Below, piece by piece: positions 5,759 to 11,542 of a stretch of 11,542 bases of DNA (positions are counted from its first letter, which is position 1; each line of letters begins with the position of its first letter). Position numbers and translations under genes: made by a program. The notes below the pieces were generated by a model. That model had not been told where the DNA came from. It saw nothing but the letters and a program-made list of their open reading frames with translations, and did not search any database. The stretch is from Acidobacteriota bacterium (lineage in GTDB: Bacteria; Acidobacteriota; Terriglobia; Versatilivoradales; Versatilivoraceae): assembly GCA_026706225.1 (NCBI GenBank), contig JAPOZE010000051.1, positions 1 through 11,542 on the forward strand, written 5' to 3'.

Positions 5759-6802
5759 ATGCCCGGCTCCAGCCGCAGAGCGCTGCTCAAAAAGGTGGGC
5801 CTGATTGCCGGAGCGGCAGCCTTGCGACCCCCGACCGCCGGCTCGGCCCGCAAGCCTTCCCCCAACCGCCACAACATGGACCGCCTTCGCGAGCGCATCC
5901 AGGGCGTCCATTGCTTCATGGTGACTCCCTTTCATTCCGACGGCAGCTTCAACGCCGAGGGGCTTCGCCGCAATATCGCCCACCACGCCGATGCCGGGCT
6001 CCAGGACACCACCATCGTGGTCGGGGGCGGCATGGGAGAGATCTTCTCCCTGGACCTGAAGGAGCACCGGGCCATGGCGGAGGCCGCGGCCAAGGGCGCC
6101 CGGGGCAGGCTGCCGGTGGTGGTGGGGGCTTGCGGCGGCTACCGCATGACCAGGATCATGGCCCGCAACGCCCAGGAAGCCGGAGCCGACGCCATCCTCC
6201 TGTTTGCCCCTCCCTACTGGAACTGGATTCCCGGATACGATGAGGGCACCATTCGGTATTTCACCGAGGTGGCGCAGTCGATCGACATCGGGGTAGTGCT
6301 GGCGACGGTTTCGGGCCACAATTTTCCCACCGGCACGGAGAAGTATTGGCCCAAGGTCCTGAAACGTCTGTCGGAGCTTCCCAATGTCCTCGGGTTCGAA
6401 GATTCCAGCAGCGACATCGCCATGGGACAGGAACTGGGGGATCTGGTCTCCGACCGGCTGGTCTGGATCGCCCGGGGTGAAGGGCACGCCGTGAAAGCTC
6501 TGCCGGCCGGGGCCCGCGGCAACACCTCGGCCGTGGCCACCTTCGTCCCTCAGGCCTGCAGGGAGTTTTGCAGGCAGGGGCGGCTGGGAGAGGTTGAGCG
6601 CATGCAGGAGGTACTCCGGACGCGGATACAGCCCATGGCTCGGGTCAGAGGCCTCAGTCCCGGCTACCACGTGAGCGGGATCAAGGTGGCCCTGGAGGCC
6701 CTGGGCCGGGCCGGCGGTCCGGTCAGGCCACCGAGCAGGGCCGTGCGTCCCGAGGATCGGCCCAGGATCGCGGCCATCGCCCGCGAGCATGCCGAGGCTT
6801 GA
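5759..6802 (+). CDS. Tat-exported DapA/NanA-family protein lacking the Schiff-base lysine
   Basis: The predicted product is 347 residues. It has the TIM-barrel pattern of dihydrodipicolinate synthase/N-acetylneuraminate lyase: FMVTPF (53-58), a GTTGE-like segment reading GGMGE (90-94), APPYWNW (150-156), LPNVLGFEDSSSD (207-219), a GARG segment (251-254) and GIKVALEALG..GGPVRPP (308-325). Family members form a Schiff base on a Lys in the G-x-K-D-[ST]-S-x-D strand; here that position is Glu214 (GAA, 6398-6400). The Thr pair of GTTGE is Gly91-Met92, and the second Tyr of the usual PYY is apparently Trp154. Class I aldolase chemistry is therefore doubtful. The N-terminus SRRALLKKVG followed by a hydrophobic stretch is a twin-arginine signal, so the folded protein is probably exported; about 47 residues precede the barrel. 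The PPC gene starts 59 nt downstream, so co-transcription is likely. The family call is firm; the function is unknown. Confidence 0.85.
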   Translation: MPGSSRRALLKKVGLIAGAAALRPPTAGSARKPSPNRHNMDRLRERIQGVHCFMVTPFHSDGSFNAEGLRRNIAHHADAGLQDTTIVVGGGMGEIFSLDLKEHRAMAEAAAKGARGRLPVVVGACGGYRMTRIMARNAQEAGADAILLFAPPYWNWIPGYDEGTIRYFTEVAQSIDIGVVLATVSGHNFPTGTEKYWPKVLKRLSELPNVLGFEDSSSDIAMGQELGDLVSDRLVWIARGEGHAVKALPAGARGNTSAVATFVPQACREFCRQGRLGEVERMQEVLRTRIQPMARVRGLSPGYHVSGIKVALEALGRAGGPVRPPSRAVRPEDRPRIAAIAREHAEA

Positions 6803-6861
6803 GCGCCGACGGTCGAGGGGGCGAAGAACACCGAATTGGAAATCATGAAGGTGCGAGAATC

Positions 6862-8835
6862 GTGAACCGGCAAACCTTGAGCCCGAGGAAAAGGAGCGGG
6901 GCCGCCACCCGGGCGAACCGCTTCTGGCCGGCCCTGCTGGCCTTGCTGCTGCTGGTTTCCCATGCCGTGGCCCAGGAAACGCCGGATACAGAACCCACCG
7001 AGCCGGAGGCCCACTGGATCTACCCGCTGGGAGGACGGCCGGACACCCGCCTGAAGGCCGAGGTGGAAGGTCGGTTGCTGCAGGAGGTGCACGCGGTCTG
7101 GTCTCCTGAGCCGGGCCTCAAAGGCGCCATCCTGGAAGTCCGCCAGGTTTCGGAACAGGAGAAGGGGGCCGAGGAGAGGGGTTATGGAGACAAGAAGAAG
7201 GCGCCCAATCAGCGGGTTAACCTCGAGTTGGAGATCGGTCCCGCGGTCCCGAGCGGGGTCCATTCCCTCTACCTGGTTTCCCGACGGGGGATTTCCAATC
7301 CGTTGAGCTTTCTGGTCAGCTCCGATCCGGTCATGGAGGAGTCCGAGGATGCCGGCGGGGTGGACTTCAAGCCCCGGACCGTCCGTCCTCCGGTCATTCT
7401 CAACGGCAGGCTCTCCCGCGACGGGGAAGTGGACAGCTACGCGCTGGAGGTGACGGCCGGGGAAGACCTTGCTTTCCAGCTATTCAGCCCGGCCGAAACC
7501 TTCAGGCAGATACTCAGGCTCCACAGGGACGAGGGAAGCTGGCTGCGCGGCGACAGACCGGCGGAGATGGAGTTCAGCCACAAGGGAAGTTACAGACCCT
7601 CGCGGGCCAGGCACTGGCGCCATCGCTTCGACCGTGGCGGGCGCTATCGGATAGGGGTCGGATCAGTCTATGGCAAAGCCGAACCCGAATTCGTCTATCA
7701 GCTTCGCATCGTGCCGGCTGGCGACGGATCGGCATACGGGGAATGGCCCGGTCCCGGGAAATCGGCCCAGTGGAGCGAGCGCCAATACGTCAGGGAGTTG
7801 ACTCCGCTCCGGCTGCGCCAGCTCTGGGCGCGCACGGTCAAGCCCGCCGGCGATGGGTCCCGGTCCAAGGCAGGCCCGGAAAACGGGACGCAATCGAGGG
7901 AGGCCGCGGGCACACCCGGCTCGCCCGATCCATCTTCGGGTGGCGCCAATCCTGCCCCGGTGGTCTTTGAAGAAAAAGAGCCCAACGGAAGCCGCCAGCA
8001 GGCCCCGACTGTTTCTCTACCCGCTCTGATCAGCGGGAGTATCGAAGCTCCGGGAGACGTGGATTTCTTCCGATTCCAACTTGCGGCCGGGCAGACGCTG
8101 GTCTTTGAGGTGGAAACCCCGCGGGTGTCTCCTCCGGCCTTCAGTCCCAGCCTCAAGGTGTTGGATTCCGCCGGCCACCCGTTGTTCGACAACAAGCACC
8201 GCAAGATCGCATTGACCCGTCAGGACCCTATTTTTCTGGTGGAGCTGCTCAAGCTCCATCTTCCTGACCGAGGCACCTGCGGCATCGGGTCCCTTGCCTT
8301 CTTCGAGTCTCTGGAAGCCAAGATGGTGGCCGAATTCGGCGTCGCCGGGGACTACATCCTGCAGGTTGGCGACCTGACCTCCCAGCAGGGCCGATCGGAC
8401 CATGCCTACCGGGTGCTGGTTCGCCCCGGCATTCCCCACGTGGGGGACCTCGAGCTCGAAGGGGATCGTATCAATCTCAGGCGGGGCCAGGTCAGAACAC
8501 TGAAAGTGACCACCGGCCTGGAAGAGGGTTATTCGGGCCAGGTGGCCCTGAGCCTGGAAGGTCTGCCGCCGGGGGTGGAGCCCCTGACCGGCACGGAAGT
8601 GGAGCCCCCCAGCCCCATCGGGCCCACCACCGAAAGCCGCAAGAGCTTCCTGGGGTTCAGCGAAAAGGCCGTCATCCTGTTGCGGGCCGATGAGCAGGCC
8701 CCGCTCACGAACATGCCGGCCCGGGTCAGGGTGTGGGCGCGGCCGGCGGTCGACAACCGGCTGGGAGCCCGGCTGCCGGTGGGAGAGATTCCGCTCATGG
8801 TGATCGGTTCGCCGGAGCGGGCGTCCGGCTCGTGA
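6862..8835 (+). CDS. Secreted PPC-domain protein, partner of the DUF1549/DUF1553 gene
   Basis: The predicted product is 657 residues from GTG 6862. Residues 1-37 form a signal peptide: a basic n-region, the core FWPALLALLLLVSHAVA, and an A-V-A cleavage site before Gln38. Residues about 51-152 (HWIYPLGGRPDTRLKAEVEG onward) resemble the IPT/TIG-like start common in this protein type. Two bacterial pre-peptidase C-terminal-like beta domains follow: about 177-285 (ILNGRLSRDGEVDSYALEV) and about 370-522 (EKEPN, then ISGSIEAPGDVDFFRFQLAAG). A Gly/Pro/Ser-rich linker spans about 328-366, and a further beta-rich region spans about 528-649. No protease or other catalytic motif is seen. PPC proteins are commonly encoded beside DUF1549/DUF1553 proteins in Planctomycetota, Verrucomicrobiota and Acidobacteriota, as here (47-nt gap). 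A TTG at 6799 overlapping the previous stop would give 21 more residues, but the longer n-region argues against it. Confidence 0.75.
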   Translation: MNRQTLSPRKRSGAATRANRFWPALLALLLLVSHAVAQETPDTEPTEPEAHWIYPLGGRPDTRLKAEVEGRLLQEVHAVWSPEPGLKGAILEVRQVSEQEKGAEERGYGDKKKAPNQRVNLELEIGPAVPSGVHSLYLVSRRGISNPLSFLVSSDPVMEESEDAGGVDFKPRTVRPPVILNGRLSRDGEVDSYALEVTAGEDLAFQLFSPAETFRQILRLHRDEGSWLRGDRPAEMEFSHKGSYRPSRARHWRHRFDRGGRYRIGVGSVYGKAEPEFVYQLRIVPAGDGSAYGEWPGPGKSAQWSERQYVRELTPLRLRQLWARTVKPAGDGSRSKAGPENGTQSREAAGTPGSPDPSSGGANPAPVVFEEKEPNGSRQQAPTVSLPALISGSIEAPGDVDFFRFQLAAGQTLVFEVETPRVSPPAFSPSLKVLDSAGHPLFDNKHRKIALTRQDPIFLVELLKLHLPDRGTCGIGSLAFFESLEAKMVAEFGVAGDYILQVGDLTSQQGRSDHAYRVLVRPGIPHVGDLELEGDRINLRRGQVRTLKVTTGLEEGYSGQVALSLEGLPPGVEPLTGTEVEPPSPIGPTTESRKSFLGFSEKAVILLRADEQAPLTNMPARVRVWARPAVDNRLGARLPVGEIPLMVIGSPERASGS

Positions 8836-8871
8836 GCGACAGCGGACCTGCAGGTGGAATCGCCAGGTTCC

Positions 8872-8876
8872 GGAGG
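8872..8876 (+). promoter_or_regulatory. Ribosome binding site of the DUF1549/DUF1553 gene
   Basis: GGAGG lies 6 nt upstream of ATG 8883. It selects this start although the frame stays open back to 8733 inside the PPC gene. Confidence 0.75.
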
Positions 8877-8882
8877 TGTTTC

Positions 8883-11465
8883 ATGGGGATGTCCGATTGG
8901 AAGAAACCTGTCCGGGTTTCGGTGCTGAGCCTCCTGCCGATCCTGGCGCCCGGACAACTGGAAGCGGAAGGGGATCGCCATACCCCCCCTGTGAAACCGG
9001 CAGCGAGCCCCAACGGCTCGGCAGGCTCCGACCAATTCGTGGCCCGCAACGGCCTGCGGGGCTTTCGACTGATCCCCTCTCAGGTACGGTTATTGGGGGA
9101 AGGGGCGTCTCAATCCTTCCTGGTGGTGGCCACAGATTCCCGGGGGCTGGAAGTCGATCTTACCTCGGAAGCCCGATTCAGCCTGTCGGATGACCGATTG
9201 GCTCAAGTCGAACCCGAGGGGCTGCTGACGGCTCGCCGGGATGGGGAGGTCACGTTGCGGGCCGAGGTTGCCGGACAGAGGCTGGAGGCGACGGTTCGCA
9301 TCGAAGGGACCGGAAGGGCCAGACCCTTCGGGTTCGCTCGGGATGTGGTCGGGGTCTTTACCCGCAACGGTTGCAACGGCAGCGAATGCCACGGCGGGGT
9401 CAAGGGCCGGGGCGGCTTCAAGCTGTCCCTGCATGGTATCAATCCCCGGGAGGACTACCGCTGGACCGTCAAGGGCGGGGTCTACCAGGTGTTGTCCCCC
9501 CAAGCCGCCGAGCCCTTCGACCCTCGGGTCAACCTGGAAGAGCCGCAACAGAGCCGATTGCTGCTGAAGCCCGCGCTGGAACTGCCCCATGGGGGAGGAC
9601 AGCGTTTCGAGCGGGACTCGGCCGATTACCGGAGGCTGCTGGATTGGATTCGCCAGGGGGCTCCCTACGGGGACGGCCCGTCCGAGTCCCGGATCCAACG
9701 CCTGGAGGTTTTTCCGCGGGAAGCGATCATGGAGCCCGGAGCTACGCGGCGACTGCTGGTGACCGCTTTCTTTGAAGACGGCCGCGGTGAAGACCTGAGC
9801 CCCGAGGTGCTTTACGAGAGCAGCGATCCGGCTGTCGTTGACGTCACCCCGTCGGGCGTGGTGCGGGCCCTCAAGCCGGGACAGGCCAGAGTGGCGGTAC
9901 GGCTGGCCGGGAAGCTGGTTCAGGTCCGCTGCGGGGTGATTCCACAACCGCTGGACGACTATCCGGAGGTAGCCGGACGCAACTTCATCGACGACCTTGT
10001 TTTCGATCGGTTGCGAGAACTGCACATCGTTCCGGCAGGACTCTCGAGCGACTCCGCCTTCCTGCGGCGGGTCTGCCTGGACCTCACGGGTACGCTGCCG
10101 CCCCCCGAGCGCGTGCGCGAATTCCTGGCCGACCGGGATCCTCTGAAGCGGGAGCAACTGATCGAGCGGCTGCTGAACTCACCCGAATTCGTGGACTACT
10201 GGACCTTCCGCTTCGCCGACTTCTTCCGGGTGGTCTATCGCAATGCCTACGTCTACAAGAGCTGGATCCGGGAAAGCCTGGCCCGCAACAAACCCTACGA
10301 CCAGATGGCCCGGGAACGGGTGGCGGGCCAGGGCAACGGCGGGCCCACCCGGCATTTCATCAAGTCCATCAGCGGCGAAGTCATGCGTCCCCACGAGAAG
10401 ATGGGAGAGGACGTGCGGGTCTTCCTGGGGATACGCCTGGACTGTGCTCAGTGCCACGACCATCCCTACGAGACCTGGACCCAGGATCAGTTCTGGGGAA
10501 TTACCGCCTTCTACGGACAACTGACCCGAATCCGCGACCTCTCGGTCTTCATGGATGACGTTTCCGGGAACGAGGAACAGCCGGAAGGGCCCAAGGTGAT
10601 TCACCCCCGGCGCCGGCGGGAAGTGGCCCCCAGTTTCCTGGACGGCTCACTGCCCCCTTTCACGGGCATCAATCCCCGGGAGCAACTGGCGGACTGGATG
10701 ACGTCGCCGGAGAACCCCTACTTCAGCCAGGCCATCGTCAACCGTGTGTGGGCCAACTTCTTCGGAAAGGGCCTGGTCGAGCCGGTGGACGATTTCAGGC
10801 CCGGCAACCCCCCCAGCCATCCCGAGCTGCTGGGGGCTCTGGCCGAGGATTTCCGTCTCAACGGCTACGATCTCAAGCACCTGATGCGCGCCATCGTTCG
10901 GTCCAGAACCTATCAGCTTTCAGGAGACTTCAACTCGACCAACCGGGAGGATGAGGTCAACCACTCCAGAGCTCTGCCTCGCCGATTGGAGGCCGAGATC
11001 CTGCTGGACGCCATTTCAAGGGTGACCGGTATCGAGGAGGCCTTTGCCGTTCACGAGTACGTGGGTGGAGGCACCGAGCCCAAGGGGACCCGGGCCATCG
11101 AGCTGGTGCCCGAAGTTACACCCTCCCAGTTCCTGGAAGTTTACGGGCGTCCCGTCAGCCGGGACAGCATGCCCTGGCGGGACTACCGTTCCACCCTCAG
11201 GCAGGCCCTGCACCTGCTGGTCGGCTCCACCTACACCACCAAGATCGCGGCCAAGGAAGGCCGTGTGAGTCGGCTCCTGTCGGCCGGCGCCTCCGACCGG
11301 GAGATCGTTCGGGAACTCTACCTGGCTGCACTTTCGCGCTTTCCAACCGCTGAAGAGGAAACCCGGCTCCAGGCCCTGATCGAGGGATCTCCATCTCGCC
11401 GGAAGGGAGTGGAAAACCTGGCCTGGGGGTTGCTGGCCTCCCGCCAGTTTACCTATAATCATTAG
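8883..11465 (+). CDS. Ig-like/cytochrome-like DUF1549-DUF1553 protein
   Basis: The predicted product is 860 residues. A short hydrophobic N-terminus (VSVLSLLPILAPG, 12-24) is a probable but weak signal peptide. Domain order: BIG2-like Ig domain (about 60-141, FRLIPSQVRLLGEG); a cytochrome-like module (about 150-262) with CNGSECHGG (164-172), the CX4CH form usual in this subgroup; a second BIG2-like domain (about 271-352, with SSDPAVVDVTPSGVV); DUF1549 (about 366-550, NFIDDLVFDRL, VCLDLTGTLPPPERV, then LDCAQCHDHPYETWTQDQFWG with a canonical CXXCH at 521-525); and DUF1553 (about 595-855, NPYFSQAIVNRVWANFFGKGLVEPVDDFR). These families are abundant in Planctomycetota and relatives, are thought to be extracytoplasmic, and have no settled function; a c-type heme role is inferred from the CXXCH. 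The gene ends intact with TAG. A DUF1501 gene often follows it, but none starts within the remaining 77 bases. Confidence 0.9.
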   Translation: MGMSDWKKPVRVSVLSLLPILAPGQLEAEGDRHTPPVKPAASPNGSAGSDQFVARNGLRGFRLIPSQVRLLGEGASQSFLVVATDSRGLEVDLTSEARFSLSDDRLAQVEPEGLLTARRDGEVTLRAEVAGQRLEATVRIEGTGRARPFGFARDVVGVFTRNGCNGSECHGGVKGRGGFKLSLHGINPREDYRWTVKGGVYQVLSPQAAEPFDPRVNLEEPQQSRLLLKPALELPHGGGQRFERDSADYRRLLDWIRQGAPYGDGPSESRIQRLEVFPREAIMEPGATRRLLVTAFFEDGRGEDLSPEVLYESSDPAVVDVTPSGVVRALKPGQARVAVRLAGKLVQVRCGVIPQPLDDYPEVAGRNFIDDLVFDRLRELHIVPAGLSSDSAFLRRVCLDLTGTLPPPERVREFLADRDPLKREQLIERLLNSPEFVDYWTFRFADFFRVVYRNAYVYKSWIRESLARNKPYDQMARERVAGQGNGGPTRHFIKSISGEVMRPHEKMGEDVRVFLGIRLDCAQCHDHPYETWTQDQFWGITAFYGQLTRIRDLSVFMDDVSGNEEQPEGPKVIHPRRRREVAPSFLDGSLPPFTGINPREQLADWMTSPENPYFSQAIVNRVWANFFGKGLVEPVDDFRPGNPPSHPELLGALAEDFRLNGYDLKHLMRAIVRSRTYQLSGDFNSTNREDEVNHSRALPRRLEAEILLDAISRVTGIEEAFAVHEYVGGGTEPKGTRAIELVPEVTPSQFLEVYGRPVSRDSMPWRDYRSTLRQALHLLVGSTYTTKIAAKEGRVSRLLSAGASDREIVRELYLAALSRFPTAEEETRLQALIEGSPSRRKGVENLAWGLLASRQFTYNH

Positions 11466-11542
11466 CTGGATATCAATCGAACTCAGGCAGTACTGTCCGG
11501 TTAAAAGTCGAACAATATCAACTGCTTACAGGATTGGGCATC
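11466..11542. other. Noncoding tail, possible insertion-sequence boundary
   Basis: No gene starts in these 77 bases. TACTGTCCGGTTAAAA (11494-11509) reminds me of sequence near the ends of some transposase-bearing elements, but the other end and any transposase lie outside the window. The drop in GC relative to the upstream gene is visible. Treat as a hint only. Confidence 0.2.

Noticed and set aside
5657..6790. 377-residue minus-strand ORF opposite the DapA-like gene
   Set aside because: The plus frame has a strong RBS, a Tat signal and DapA-family motifs. The antisense frame is an uninformative shadow.
404..6802. Sialic-acid pathway linking the sialidase-fold protein to a NanA-type lyase
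   Set aside because: Sialidase catalytic residues were not placed, the lyase-like protein lacks the Schiff-base Lys and is exported, and the genes are in separate transcription units. The tempting story is not supported.
6799..6861. Upstream TTG start for the PPC gene, overlapping the previous stop codon
   Set aside because: It would put about 40 residues before the hydrophobic core of the signal peptide. GTG 6862 gives a more normal leader, though translational coupling at TTGA cannot be excluded.
9090..10157. 355-residue minus-strand ORF inside the DUF1549/DUF1553 gene
   Set aside because: It overlaps clear BIG2, cytochrome-like and DUF1549 coding sequence and has no motif of its own.

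Overview
The window is high-GC bacterial DNA with long ORFs and good Shine-Dalgarno sites. Its gene content fits an environmental Acidobacteriota, Planctomycetota or Verrucomicrobiota-type heterotroph. The strongest pointers are a DUF1549/DUF1553 (PSCyt) protein next to a PPC-domain partner, a sialidase-fold protein next to a TIM-barrel lipoprotein, and a dispersed 10-bp-periodic intergenic repeat. Phylum assignment is inference: no rRNA or universal marker is present.

Layout. Bases 1-96 (minus) are the first 32 codons of a probable luciferase-like flavin monooxygenase. A divergent intergenic region (97-403) holds back-to-back sigma70-like promoter candidates and a perfect 17-bp inverted repeat. 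Bases 404-1678 and 1684-3546 (plus, 5-nt gap) form a two-gene unit: a BNR/Asp-box (sialidase-fold) protein without a signal peptide and a putative lipoprotein with a GHL10-like TIM barrel. A convergent intergenic region (3547-4100) carries three copies of a trimeric 10-bp-period repeat, two of them as an inverted pair. Bases 4101-5435 (minus) encode an M20-family hydantoinase/carbamoylase-type amidohydrolase with a signal peptide. From the divergent region 5436-5758 a plus-strand cluster runs to the end: a Tat-exported DapA/NanA-family protein with Glu at the expected Schiff-base lysine (5759-6802), a secreted PPC-domain protein (6862-8835), and a large Ig-like/cytochrome/DUF1549/DUF1553 protein (8883-11465). 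The final 77 bases are noncoding and may touch an insertion-sequence end.

How they may work together. Most products are predicted to be exported: a lipoprotein, two Sec substrates, one Tat substrate, and a DUF1549/1553 protein of a family normally outside the cytoplasm. The sialidase-fold/lipoprotein pair suggests work on carbohydrate. The M20 hydrolase and DapA-like protein are divergently transcribed and could share regulation; both belong to families that usually act in the cytoplasm, yet both carry export signals here. The PPC and DUF1549/DUF1553 genes are a recurrent pair of unknown biochemical function. The DUF1501 gene that often accompanies the latter is not visible downstream.

No tRNA, rRNA or CRISPR array was recognised. 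The most interesting observations are the DapA-family protein lacking its catalytic lysine and carrying a Tat signal, and the phased inverted repeat between the two convergent genes.
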